Source of the DNA: Burkholderia cenocepacia
GTDB lineage: Bacteria; Pseudomonadota; Gammaproteobacteria; Burkholderiales; Burkholderiaceae
Length of the DNA: 64,000 bases
NCBI RefSeq assembly: GCF_014211915.1
Contig: NZ_CP060039.1
Coordinates: forward strand, 2,914,001-2,978,000
Direction of reading: 5' to 3'
The notes under the pieces are model-generated. The model did no database searches and was not told where the DNA came from. It saw only the letters and a program-made list of their open reading frames with translations. Positions 43,411 to 51,694 of the stretch are shown piece after piece (the stretch's first letter is position 1; each line of letters starts with the position of its first letter). Made by a program: the position numbers and the translations under genes.

Positions 43411-45158
43411 CGCTCGACCTCCGGCAGCAGGTCGAGCGCCATGTCGAGCGCGACCGGCAGGCCACGCAGCAGCGCATCGGACGCGGCCGATTCGTCGTCG
43501 CGCGGGGCCGGCGCGAGCGGATCGACCGGCAGCAGCTTGTGCCGCACGATCAGGTGCGCGAGCGCGAGACGCCGGAAATCCGGCGCGAGCCGTGCGCCTT
43601 CGCAGGCCATCAGCACGGCCGCGCTCGCGTAGTACAGCGCGGACGCGGCCTGCCGCACGCGCGCGTCGTCGCCTTCCCCGGCCACCCTCGCAAGTGCATC
43701 GCATGCCCGTACGAGGATGCGCCGCAGCGCCGTGCGGCTCGCCTCGGGCAGCGGCGCCGCGCCCAGACGATCGCCGAGGAACGTCCGCAGCGCGTCGAGC
43801 GCATGCTCGCGCTGCGCGGCACGCGCGACGTCGAGTGCGACGATGTTGCTCGTGCCTTCCCAGATCGAACCGAGATGCGCGTCGCGTACGAGCCGCGCAT
43901 CGCTCCATTCCTCGATATAGCCGGTGCCACCGCGCACTTCCATCGCGTCGCCCGTCACGCGGCGCGCGTCGCGGCAGGCGCGGAACTTGATCAGCGGCGT
44001 CAGGATCCGCACGCAGCGCGCGGCCTGCTCGTCGCCCGCGTCGGCCTGCGGCAGCAGCAGCGCGATCTGCATGAACATCGCGCGCGCGGCCTCGGCCGGC
44101 AGCAGCATCTTCATCAACTGGCGCTGCATCAGCGGCATCTCGATCAGCTTGCGGCCGAACGCCTCGCGATGCGCGGCGACGTGCAGCGCTTCGTTCAGCG
44201 CGCGCCGCATCAGCCCCGCCGCGCGCACGCCGTTCGACAGCCGCGACATGTTGATCATGTCGGCCATCTGGTGAAAGCCGCGACCGATCTCGCCGATCAG
44301 GTACGCCTGCGCACCTTCGAGCGCGATCTCGCCGCTGGCCATCGAACGGCTGCCGAGCTTGTCCTTCAGGCGCACGATCCGGTAGCGGTTGCGCGTGCCG
44401 TCCGGGAGTGTCTTCGGCAGCAGGAACAGCGCGAGGCCCTTGATGCCGTCCGGCGCGCCGTCGGGCCGCGCGAGCACCATCGCGAGATCGGCGTCCGCGT
44501 TCGAGCAGAACCACTTGTCGCCGGTCAGCCGCCAGACGGTCTCGCCGTGCGCGTCGGTTTCGCTGGTCGCGCGCGTCGCGATACGGCCGACGTCGGAGCC
44601 GGCCGCCTGCTCGGTCATGAACATCGCGCCTTGGTACAGCGTATCGAAGTCGCGCGAGGCGAGCCGCGGCAGGTAGCGCGCGACGAGCGCGGGATCGCCG
44701 AAGCGGCGCAGCGTGCGCGTCAGCGAATCGGTCATGCTGACCGGGCAGCACAGCCCGAATTCCGCCTGCACGAACAGGAACGTCAGCGCGTACTTGACGA
44801 GCGGCGGCACGGTTTCGGCGCTGTGGCTCAGTGATGCGAGCCCGAGCTCCGCATACGCGACGCGTTCGAGCGCGACGTACGCCGGGTCCTTGTCGATCCG
44901 CTGCACGGCCTCGCCGCGCCGGTTGCGATGCTCGAGCACGGGCGGATGCTTGTCCGCGCGCGACGCCCATTCGTCGAGTTCGCCCGACACGCGCGCGCCG
45001 AGCGCGTGCAACCGCGGCTCGAGTTCGGCATAGTGCGCGTCGCCGAGATGCAGCTTCAGCAACGCGCCGAGATCGGGATCGACGGTGAAGAAATTGATGC
45101 CCCGGGTATCGGGAATATTGGATGCGCCGGTGTCCGGCGTGCGAGCGGTGTCGTTCAT
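43407..45158 (-). CDS. acyl-CoA dehydrogenase, AidB-like subgroup
   Basis: 583-residue FAD-dependent acyl-CoA dehydrogenase. The family core is visible: MFMTEQAAGSDVG (FAD/substrate loop), GDKWFCSNADADLAMVLARP, and C-terminal EVRGGTGYIEEWSDARLVRDAHLGSIWEGTSNI. The extended N-terminus and helical C-terminus resemble AidB, an adaptive-response flavoprotein. Position with a CaiB-type CoA-transferase suggests acyl-CoA catabolism rather than DNA protection. The Ala/Pro-rich C-terminal tail is poorly conserved. GGAGACGCACGC precedes ATG 45158. It is divergent from a LysR regulator and is probably its target. Confidence 0.88.
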   Translation of the reverse strand: MNDTARTPDTGASNIPDTRGINFFTVDPDLGALLKLHLGDAHYAELEPRLHALGARVSGELDEWASRADKHPPVLEHRNRRGEAVQRIDKDPAYVALERVAYAELGLASLSHSAETVPPLVKYALTFLFVQAEFGLCCPVSMTDSLTRTLRRFGDPALVARYLPRLASRDFDTLYQGAMFMTEQAAGSDVGRIATRATSETDAHGETVWRLTGDKWFCSNADADLAMVLARPDGAPDGIKGLALFLLPKTLPDGTRNRYRIVRLKDKLGSRSMASGEIALEGAQAYLIGEIGRGFHQMADMINMSRLSNGVRAAGLMRRALNEALHVAAHREAFGRKLIEMPLMQRQLMKMLLPAEAARAMFMQIALLLPQADAGDEQAARCVRILTPLIKFRACRDARRVTGDAMEVRGGTGYIEEWSDARLVRDAHLGSIWEGTSNIVALDVARAAQREHALDALRTFLGDRLGAAPLPEASRTALRRILVRACDALARVAGEGDDARVRQAASALYYASAAVLMACEGARLAPDFRRLALAHLIVRHKLLPVDPLAPAPRDDESAASDALLRGLPVALDMALDLLPEVER

Positions 45159-45254
45159 GCGTGCGTCTCCTGGGTTGCCTGCGCGGCGACCAGGCCATGC
45201 GCCGCAGCGCCCGGCCGGTCCTGCGTCAAGCCTCCCGCAGAGCGTAGGCGCGCG

Positions 45255-45309
45255 ATCGATAAGCGTCCAATACAGGATTTGTCCGGTACGATAGATATCG
45301 CTTATCGAT
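45255..45309. promoter_or_regulatory. LysR-type operator region, 11-bp inverted repeat
   Basis: ATCGATAAGCG (45255-45265) and its exact reverse complement CGCTTATCGAT (45299-45309) are separated by 33 bases. Within the right part, CGATAGATATCG (45289-45300) is also palindromic, and ATA-N9-TAT (45291-45305) fits the T-N11-A LysR motif. The elements lie between the regulator and its divergent operon. Confidence 0.6.
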
Positions 45310-45331
45310 GCCGACGCCGGGAGGAGACACC

Positions 45332-46234
45332 ATGGAACTGAGGCAGTTGCGCTACTTCGTGGCGGTGGCGGAGGAGCTGCATTTCGGGCGCGCGGCGACG
45401 CGCCTGTTCATCTCGCAGCCGGCGCTGAGTTTCGACATCCGCAAGTTCGAGGACGCGCTCGGCGTGCAGTTGTTCTCGCGCACCAACAAGACGGTCGCGC
45501 TGACCAACGCGGGCGAGGTGCTGCTCGGCGAAGCGCGCCGGCTGCTGCTGCAGGCGGACGAAGCCGAGCGCCTGACGGTGCGCTCCGCGTCGGGGCTCGC
45601 CGGCCGGCTGCGGATCGGCTTCGTCCACTCGATGCTGTATCGCGGGCTGCCCGATGCCGTGCGGCGCTTCGAGGCCGACTATCCGGGCGTCGAGGTCGTG
45701 CTGAGCGAGATGAACACGCACGCGCAGGTGCAGGCGATCCAGCGCGGCCAGATCGATCTCGGCTATGCGCACTGGGGCCACTTCCCGCCCGAGGTCGAAT
45801 CGGTGCTCGTCTATGCGGAGCCGTTCGTGTGCTGCCTGCCGGCCGCGCATCCGCTCGCGCGGCGCAGGCAGGTCGCGCTCGCCACGCTCGCGACCGAACC
45901 GTTCATCCTGTTTCCGCGCGACGCCGCGCCGCACTATCACGACCTGATCATCGCGCAGTGCGTGAACGCGGGATTCAGTCCGCTGATCCGCCACGAGGCG
46001 CGGCTGTGGCAGACGATCCTGTCGATGATCGAGTTCGGGATGGGCATCGCGCTGGTGCCGCGCGTGCTGCAGCAGGCGAAAAGCGATCGGCTCGTGTTCC
46101 TGCCGCTGAAGGATGCGTCGCTCGAATCGCGTACGCTCGCGCTGAAACGCAGCGGCACCGCCGAACCGGTGGCGCTGCGCTTTGCCGGCTACGTACGCGC
46201 GTCGATCGATGCGCTGCCCGCGCTGGCGGGCTGA
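45332..46234 (+). CDS. LysR-family transcriptional regulator
   Basis: 300 residues. The N-terminal winged helix-turn-helix reads MELRQLRYFVAVAEELHFGR, then RLFISQPALSFDIRKFEDAL. The effector-binding domain includes GRLRIGFVHSMLYRGLPDAV and ILSMIEFGMGIALVPRVL. ATG 45332 is chosen because GGGAGGAGACACC precedes it; an earlier in-frame ATG at 45308 has no such site and lies within the operator. It is divergent from the acyl-CoA dehydrogenase/CoA-transferase genes, the standard arrangement for a LysR activator of that pathway. Effector unknown. Confidence 0.92.
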   Translation: MELRQLRYFVAVAEELHFGRAATRLFISQPALSFDIRKFEDALGVQLFSRTNKTVALTNAGEVLLGEARRLLLQADEAERLTVRSASGLAGRLRIGFVHSMLYRGLPDAVRRFEADYPGVEVVLSEMNTHAQVQAIQRGQIDLGYAHWGHFPPEVESVLVYAEPFVCCLPAAHPLARRRQVALATLATEPFILFPRDAAPHYHDLIIAQCVNAGFSPLIRHEARLWQTILSMIEFGMGIALVPRVLQQAKSDRLVFLPLKDASLESRTLALKRSGTAEPVALRFAGYVRASIDALPALAG

Positions 46235-46290
46235 GCGCGCGGCTCGCGAACCGGTGCTTGCGGCTATTTGAAAAAATTTGCAGAAAGGGC

Positions 46291-46319
46291 TTTACGAGCC
46301 CCAAAATCTCTGACATAAT
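46291..46319 (+). promoter_or_regulatory. tRNA-Val promoter
   Basis: TTTACG (46291-46296), 17 bases, CATAAT (46314-46319). Transcription would begin about 7 bases before the mature tRNA. Confidence 0.65.
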
Positions 46320-46332
46320 TTGATTCTTCTTT

Positions 46333-46407
46333 GGGCGGTTAGCTCAGCGGTAGAGCACTGCCTTCACACGGCAGGGGTCACTGGTTCGATCCCAGTACCG
46401 CCCACCA
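46333..46407 (+). tRNA. tRNA-Val (CAC)
   Basis: 75 nt including encoded CCA. The acceptor stem GGGCGGT pairs with ACCGCCC, the D-arm is AGCTCAGCGGTAGAGC, and the anticodon loop TTCACAC holds CAC, reading GUG valine codons. The T-arm is CTGGTTCGATCCCAG. A promoter precedes it and a long-stem terminator follows, so it is transcribed alone. Confidence 0.96.
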
Positions 46408-46415
46408 AAGAATTC

Positions 46416-46447
46416 AAGGGCCTGCGTCTCACGACGCAGGCCCTTTT
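46416..46447 (+). terminator. tRNA-Val terminator
   Basis: Thirteen-bp perfect stem (46416-46428 with 46433-46445) around a TCAC loop, followed by TT. Confidence 0.9.
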
Positions 46448-46522
46448 CGTTTTGGCGTCGCGCGTGCCCTGCGCGACGCGGGCGCCACGTCATTCGACGC
46501 CACGCCGCACGCAGGAACCGGC

Positions 46523-47917
46523 TTACCGTGCGCGCCCCACCCGCTCCGCCGTCGCGTCGAACGCGCGCTTCGCCTTGTCGACGATCTCGTCGACCTCCGC
46601 CTCGCGAATCACGAGCGGCGGCGACAGCAGCATCCGGTCGCCGGTCGCGCGCATGATCAGGTTGCCGTTGAAGCAGAAGTCGCGGCAGATCGTGCCGATA
46701 TCGACGTCCGCGCCGAAGCGCTCGCGCCGGCTCCGGTCGCGCGCCAGTTGAACGCCGGCGACCAGCCCCGCTCCCGCAATCTCCCCGACGATCGGATGGT
46801 CGCCCAGCACGTCACGCAGCCGACGCTGGAAATACGGCCCGATGTCGGTCTTCACCCGCTCGACGATCCCCTCGTCGCGCAGCAGCTTCAGGTTCGCGAC
46901 CGCGACGGCCGCCGCCACCGGGTGACCCGAGTACGTGAGGCCGTGATTGAATTCGCCGTTGTCGATGATCGGGCGCGCGACGCGCTCGTGAATGCCCACG
47001 GCACCCATCGGCACGTAGCCCGACGTGAGGCCCTTCGCCATCGTGATCAGGTCCGGCTCGAAGCCGAAGTGCTGGTGCGCGAACCATTCGCCGGTGCGCC
47101 CGAAGCCGCCGATCACTTCGTCGGCGACCAGCAGGATGTCGTACTTGCGGCAGATCCGCTGGATTTCCGGCCAGTACGTCGACGGCGGGAAGATCACGCC
47201 GCCCGCGCCCTGGAACGGTTCGCCGATGAACGCCGCGACGTTCTCCGCGCCGAGTTCGAGAATCTTCGCTTCGAGCTGCTGCGCACGCGCGAGGCCGAAT
47301 GCTTCGGGCGTCTCGCCTGCTTGCGCTTCGCCGAAGAAATACGGCTGGTCGATGTGCACGATGTGCTCGACCTTCGACGGCATCTGCTCGTGCATGTAGC
47401 CCATCCCGCCGAGCGTGCCGCCTGCGATCGTCGAGCCGTGGTAACCGTTCTTGCGCGAGATCACGACCTTCTTCTGCGGCTTGCCCTGCACGCGCCAGTA
47501 TTGATGCACGAGACGCAGCACGGTGTCGTTGCCTTCCGAGCCGCTGTTGCAATAGAAGAAGTGGTTGAAGCCGGCGGGCGTCACTTCCGCGAGCATCGCG
47601 GAAAGCTCGATCACCGGCGGGTGCGTGGTCTTGAAGAACGTGTTGTAGAACGGCAGTTCCTGGATCTGGCGATAGGCGGCGTCGGCGAGCTCCTTGCGAC
47701 CGTAGCCGACGTTCACGCACCAGAGGCCGGCCATCCCGTCGATCACCTTGTTGCCGTCCGAGTCCCACAGGTAGACGCCGTCGGCCTTCACGATCACGCG
47801 GCTGCCGGCGCGGTTGAGCGCGCCCATGTCGGAGAACGGGTGGATGTGGTGGGCGGCGTCGAGCGCGCGAAAATCGGCGGTCGAGCGCGGCGGAAAAGCT
47901 TCGTTTCGATCGGTCAT
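46523..47917 (-). CDS. class III aminotransferase, putrescine/polyamine-pyruvate type (SpuC-like)
   Basis: 464-residue PLP-dependent omega-aminotransferase. Visible are GMAGLWCVNVGYGRKEL, the substrate and PLP region FFYCNSGSEGNDTVLR, the PLP-phosphate Asp in LLVADEVIGGFGRTGE and the Schiff-base Lys in LITMAKGLTSGYVPMG. The protein resembles SpuC of Pseudomonas, which deaminates putrescine with pyruvate as acceptor. Other class III substrates (beta-alanine, taurine) cannot be excluded. It follows the glutamine-synthetase-like gene by 28 bases, which places it in a putrescine-use operon. Confidence 0.88.
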   Translation of the reverse strand: MTDRNEAFPPRSTADFRALDAAHHIHPFSDMGALNRAGSRVIVKADGVYLWDSDGNKVIDGMAGLWCVNVGYGRKELADAAYRQIQELPFYNTFFKTTHPPVIELSAMLAEVTPAGFNHFFYCNSGSEGNDTVLRLVHQYWRVQGKPQKKVVISRKNGYHGSTIAGGTLGGMGYMHEQMPSKVEHIVHIDQPYFFGEAQAGETPEAFGLARAQQLEAKILELGAENVAAFIGEPFQGAGGVIFPPSTYWPEIQRICRKYDILLVADEVIGGFGRTGEWFAHQHFGFEPDLITMAKGLTSGYVPMGAVGIHERVARPIIDNGEFNHGLTYSGHPVAAAVAVANLKLLRDEGIVERVKTDIGPYFQRRLRDVLGDHPIVGEIAGAGLVAGVQLARDRSRRERFGADVDIGTICRDFCFNGNLIMRATGDRMLLSPPLVIREAEVDEIVDKAKRAFDATAERVGRAR

Positions 47918-47945
47918 GTTTTCTCCGTCAAACAGCCCCGCACGC

Positions 47946-49283
47946 TTACACGTGCAGCAGCAAATGCCTGCGTTCCCACGAGCTGATCACGCGGAAGAAC
48001 GCTTCGTATTCGGTTTCCTTCAACGCCAGGTAAGCCTTCACGAACTTGTCGCCGAGGATGCCGGCGAGCGGCTCGCACGCGGCCATCAGCGAGATCCCTT
48101 CCTCGAGGTTGCGCGGCAGCTGGTACGGCAGGTCGTAGCCGTCCGATGCGATCGGCTCCGTCGGCGCGAGCTGTTGCGTCATGCCGAGATAGCCGGCGGC
48201 GAGCGTCGCCGCGAACGCGAGGTACGGGTTGCAGTCGACGCCCGGAATCCGGTTCTCGATGCGGCGCGCGACGGGGCTCGACTGCGGAATGCGAAAGCCC
48301 ACCGTGCGGTTGTCATAGCCCCACTGCACGTTGATCGGCGCGGCCATGAAACGCGACAGGCGGCGGTACGAATTGATGTACGGCGCGAAGATCGGCATCA
48401 GCGCCGGCGTGTACTTCTGCAGCCCCGCCAGATAGCTGCGGAACAGCGGCGACACCGCGCCGTTTTCGTCGGCGAACAGATTGCGCCCGGTGCGCATGTC
48501 CGCGAGGCTCTGATGAATGTGCATCGCGGAACCCGGCTCGTTTTCCATCGGCTTGGCCATGAACGTCGCGTACATGTTGTGACGCAATGCGGCCTCGCGC
48601 ACCGTGCGCTTGAACAGGAACACCTGGTCGGCCAGCGGCAGCGCGTCGCCATGCACGAAGTTGATCTCCATCTGCGCGGCGCCGACTTCGTGAATCAGCG
48701 TCTCGATATCGAGCCCCTGCATTTCGCAGTACTCGTAGATGTCCTCGAACAGCGGATCGAACTCGTTGACGGCCTCGATCGAATACGACTGGCGGCCCGT
48801 TTCCGCCCGCCCCGTGCGGCCGACGGGCGGACGCAGCGGCAAATCGGGATCGGCGTTCATGTCGACCAGATAAAACTCGAGCTCGGGCGCGACCACGGGT
48901 TTCCAGCCCTTCGCCTCGTACAGGTCGAGCACGCGGCGCAGCACGTAGCGCGGCGAGATCTCGACCGGCGAGCCGTCGAAATGCACGCAATCGTGGATCA
49001 CCTGCGCGGTCGGATCGACCGCCCACGGGATCAGGCAGATCGTCGACGGATCGGGCACGCACACCATGTCGGGATCGGTCACGCCGGTCAGCGTGCCGTC
49101 CTCCGGATAGTCGCCGGTGACGGTCTGCACCATCACGGCCTGCGGCAGGCGCATCGATTCGCCGGATTCGAATTTGTTGCGCGGAATGATCTTGCCGCGC
49201 GCGATGCCGGCCATGTCGGGAATGATCGCCTCGACTTCGGTGATGCGGTGCTGTCGCAGGAATTCGCTCAGTTCGGGTTGCAT
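47946..49283 (-). CDS. glutamine-synthetase-family enzyme, likely gamma-glutamylputrescine synthetase (PuuA/SpuI-like)
   Basis: 445 residues of the GS superfamily but not GlnA: it lacks the NLYDLPPEE adenylylation site and begins MQPELSEFLRQHRITEVEAI. Core GS features are present: AGIARGKIIPRNKF, VAPELEFYLVDMN, EVGAAQMEINFVHGDAL, GSAMHIHQSLADMRTG and the RIPQSSPVARRIENRIPG arginine region. In the PuuA/SpuI subgroup the enzyme ligates glutamate to putrescine using ATP. Start ATG 49283 lies 16 bases inside the preceding amidase gene. Context with a class I amidotransferase-type hydrolase and SpuC-like aminotransferase supports polyamine catabolism. Confidence 0.87.
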   Translation of the reverse strand: MQPELSEFLRQHRITEVEAIIPDMAGIARGKIIPRNKFESGESMRLPQAVMVQTVTGDYPEDGTLTGVTDPDMVCVPDPSTICLIPWAVDPTAQVIHDCVHFDGSPVEISPRYVLRRVLDLYEAKGWKPVVAPELEFYLVDMNADPDLPLRPPVGRTGRAETGRQSYSIEAVNEFDPLFEDIYEYCEMQGLDIETLIHEVGAAQMEINFVHGDALPLADQVFLFKRTVREAALRHNMYATFMAKPMENEPGSAMHIHQSLADMRTGRNLFADENGAVSPLFRSYLAGLQKYTPALMPIFAPYINSYRRLSRFMAAPINVQWGYDNRTVGFRIPQSSPVARRIENRIPGVDCNPYLAFAATLAAGYLGMTQQLAPTEPIASDGYDLPYQLPRNLEEGISLMAACEPLAGILGDKFVKAYLALKETEYEAFFRVISSWERRHLLLHV

Positions 49284-50107
49284 GATCGGCCTCGTTGGTC
49301 GATGTCGATGTCGGATGCGGCCGGCGACGGTATCGCGCCGCCGGCAGCATGCATGCGGTGCGCCATGCGCGCGCGGCACGCCACGCCGAATGCCGCGAAG
49401 ATGTCGCGCGACAGCGGCTGCTCCGCGTAGCGCCATTCGGGATGCCACTGCACGCCCAGCGCGAATGCACGCGCGCCGCGCACGCTGACGGCCTCGACCA
49501 GCCCGTCGGGCGCGCTCGCCTCGACGGCGAGCCCGGCGCCCAGACGCGCGATGCCCTGCTCGTGCAGTGAATTGACCGTCGCCTCGTGCGCGCCGCGCGC
49601 GACCCGCTGCAGCAGGCCGCCCGGCGCGAGCTGCACGACGTGCGCGGGACCGTACTGCCGTTCGAGCGGGTCGGCCGGCCGTTCGCGATGGTCGTCGAAA
49701 CCGGTCGTCGCATGCAGCCGCTGATGCAGCGTGCCGCCGTACGCGACGTTCAGCTCCTGCATGCCGCGGCAGATCGCGAGCACCGGCACGCCCGCGTCGA
49801 TCGCCGCGCGAATCAGCGGCAACGCGGTCGCGTCGCGCGCCGGATCGTGCAGCGTGTCGGGCGCGCTGGCGGCGCCGCCGTAACGATGCGGCTCGACGTT
49901 CGAATAGCTGCCGGTCAACAGCAGCCCGTCGATTGCCGCGACGATCGCGTCGGCCGGCTGCCGCGCGCCGAGCGCGGGCAGCACGAACGCCAGCGCACCG
50001 GCGCCGTCGACGACGGCGGCGAGGTACTTCTCACCCGCCGTGTGGTTCGGATGGGCGCCGCGCAGGATGCGGTCCGCGGTGACGGCTACGATCGGTCGTG
50101 CGCGCAT
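49268..50107 (-). CDS. gamma-glutamyl-gamma-aminobutyrate hydrolase-type (PuuD-like) peptidase C26
   Basis: 279 residues of the class I glutamine amidotransferase-like fold. Nucleophile Cys lies in PVLAICRGMQELNVAYGG, preceded by DGLLLTGSYSNVEPHRYGG, and the HPEW motif GVQWHPEWRYAEQPLS carries the catalytic His and Glu. PuuD removes glutamate from gamma-glutamyl-GABA to give GABA. ATG 50107 is chosen over an upstream ATG at 50137 because GGAGAGACG precedes it. It overlaps the GS-like gene by 16 bases, so it is the first gene of the operon. No PuuB or PuuC homologue is in the window. Confidence 0.86.
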   Translation of the reverse strand: MRARPIVAVTADRILRGAHPNHTAGEKYLAAVVDGAGALAFVLPALGARQPADAIVAAIDGLLLTGSYSNVEPHRYGGAASAPDTLHDPARDATALPLIRAAIDAGVPVLAICRGMQELNVAYGGTLHQRLHATTGFDDHRERPADPLERQYGPAHVVQLAPGGLLQRVARGAHEATVNSLHEQGIARLGAGLAVEASAPDGLVEAVSVRGARAFALGVQWHPEWRYAEQPLSRDIFAAFGVACRARMAHRMHAAGGAIPSPAASDIDIDQRGRSCNPN

Positions 50108-50716
50108 CGACGTCTCTCCGGTAATGGCGCGCGACACGCTAGCGCGCGCAACGATGCAGGTTTGCGGCTACGCCGCACATGCGCGCAATCGCGCAGCGCC
50201 GGCGCAGGCGCGATCCTGCCGCCCGAATGCCGCGGCAACCGGCGGTACGGCCCGGGACGGTAGCGGAAAGGGGCGCTAGGGCAACAACGATGCGCTGCCG
50301 TCGCACTGCACCGCGCTGCACAGGTGCGCGGTCACGAGATTGAAGCGGCGCGTGCCGCAATGGGAAATGGCGAAGAAGCGAGGCTCGCGTAACGGGGCGG
50401 CGCGCGTGCCGCGATCAGCATGCCGGTTCGGCCCGGCCTGAGGCGGCGCGCCCGCCGACGGACTTCGCGTCCGGCGTATCGAAGGGCTGGCGGCTTTCAC
50501 GATCGTACTCGACTGACTGATGGAGGCAGGACACGTGTCGCAATGCCGCGTGGCGACACGTCAGCAAGATGTCTCGCAGCGCATTCCGGCGCAGTCCGGC
50601 CATCGTCGATGGCCTCGCCGCCGGCGCGCGCGTGACGACTTCCTGACATTCAGCTTATATCACTTAAAAATTGCGTCAAATTTTCAGGGGTCGATGACGA
50701 CATCGGTCAGACGAAA
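50108..50716. other. about 610 bases without a supported gene upstream of the polyamine operon
   Basis: Short open frames here (60-75 codons) lack ribosome-binding sites and family features. An AT-rich island at about 50645-50690 carries, on the minus strand, TTGACG followed 16 bases later by TAAGCT, a possible weak promoter that would give the polyamine operon a leader of over 500 bases. Otherwise I see nothing clear. Confidence 0.35.
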
Positions 50717-50753
50717 AAAACGGCATCGATCGCGCCGGATCGACGCCGTTTTG
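50717..50753 (-). terminator. terminator of the hut operon
   Basis: A hairpin with arms around AACGGC...GCCGTT (about 50719-50752, one A.C mismatch) runs on the minus strand into a seven-T tract. It lies about 85 bases past the hutG stop. Confidence 0.8.
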
Positions 50754-50836
50754 TGCATTGCGTCGGCTTGCCTGCTACGTGCCGACGGGGCGGAGCGCAC
50801 TGCCCCGCCGCGGTGCCGCATGGAGGCGGCCCGGGC

Positions 50837-51634
50837 TCAACGATGCGCGAGCGCGGTTTCGACGAGTGTCTGCAGCAGCGGCACGATCCGCGCTGCACGC
50901 GCTTCGTCGTAGGCGTACGGACGCGTCTCTTCCATGTAGGTGATCTGCGACAGTTCGAGCTGCACGGCCTCGACGCCGGTATCGGGCACGCCATAGTGAC
51001 GCGTGATGTAGCCGCCCTTGAAACGCCCGTTCGCGACGGCCGTATAGCCGCCGTGCGCGAGCACGCGCGCGGCCAGCGCTTCCGCGAGACCGGGCGCCGC
51101 ACTCGCGCCGCTCGACGTGCCGAAGTTGAAGTCCGGCAGGCGGCCGTCGAAGAAGCGCGGCACGTGCGAGCGAATCGAATGCGCTTCCCACACGAGCACG
51201 CGGCCGTGTTCGCCCTTCAGGCGCGCGATCTCGCGTTGCAGTGCGTCGTGATACGGCAGCCAGTAGCGATCGCGGCGACGCATGATCTCGTCGTTGCCGG
51301 GCAGCGCGTCGGCCGGATACAGCGGCGCCTTGTCGAACGTATCGACCGGCACGAGCCCCGTCGTGTCCTGCCCCGGATACAGGTTCTCGTTGTCGGGCGG
51401 ACGGTTCAGGTCGACGACGTAACGCGCATGCGACGGCACGAGGATCGATGCGCCGAGATCGGCCGCGAAGCCGTACAGCCGCTCGAGATGCCAGTCGCAA
51501 TCGTCGACGAAGCGCGCGTCGGGCGTCATCGTCGCGGCGATGTCGTCGGGGATGTGCGTGCCTGCGTGCGGAATCGAGATCAGCAGCGGCAGCGTGCCCT
51601 GCTTCAGCGTGAATACAGCCGGTTGTTCAGTCAT
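50837..51634 (-). CDS. hutG: N-formylglutamate deformylase
   Basis: Last step of histidine degradation by the five-enzyme route: N-formylglutamate to glutamate and formate. 265 residues of the N-formylglutamate amidohydrolase family. Metal and active-site regions are LLISIPHAGTHIPDDI, VDDCDWHLERLYGFA, VDLNRPPDNENLYPGQ and VWEAHSIRSHVPRFFDG, with TRHYGVP and VQLELSQITYMEE near the end. GTGAGGCGAC precedes ATG 51634. Last gene of the hut operon, 60 bases after hutF and just before the operon terminator. Confidence 0.95.
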   Translation of the reverse strand: MTEQPAVFTLKQGTLPLLISIPHAGTHIPDDIAATMTPDARFVDDCDWHLERLYGFAADLGASILVPSHARYVVDLNRPPDNENLYPGQDTTGLVPVDTFDKAPLYPADALPGNDEIMRRRDRYWLPYHDALQREIARLKGEHGRVLVWEAHSIRSHVPRFFDGRLPDFNFGTSSGASAAPGLAEALAARVLAHGGYTAVANGRFKGGYITRHYGVPDTGVEAVQLELSQITYMEETRPYAYDEARAARIVPLLQTLVETALAHR

Positions 51635-51694
51635 GTCGCCTCACCGTAAGAGTCGGCCGGCGCACGCACGCCGCGTGCGCCGGTTGCCGCGCGT

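Noticed and set aside
41867..43990. Plus-strand frame of about 700 codons opposite the MFS/CoA-transferase region
   Set aside because: Shadow composition and antisense to well-supported genes.
50108..50716. Small genes in the 610-base region upstream of the polyamine operon
   Set aside because: The 60-75 codon frames have no ribosome-binding site, start context or recognisable motif.
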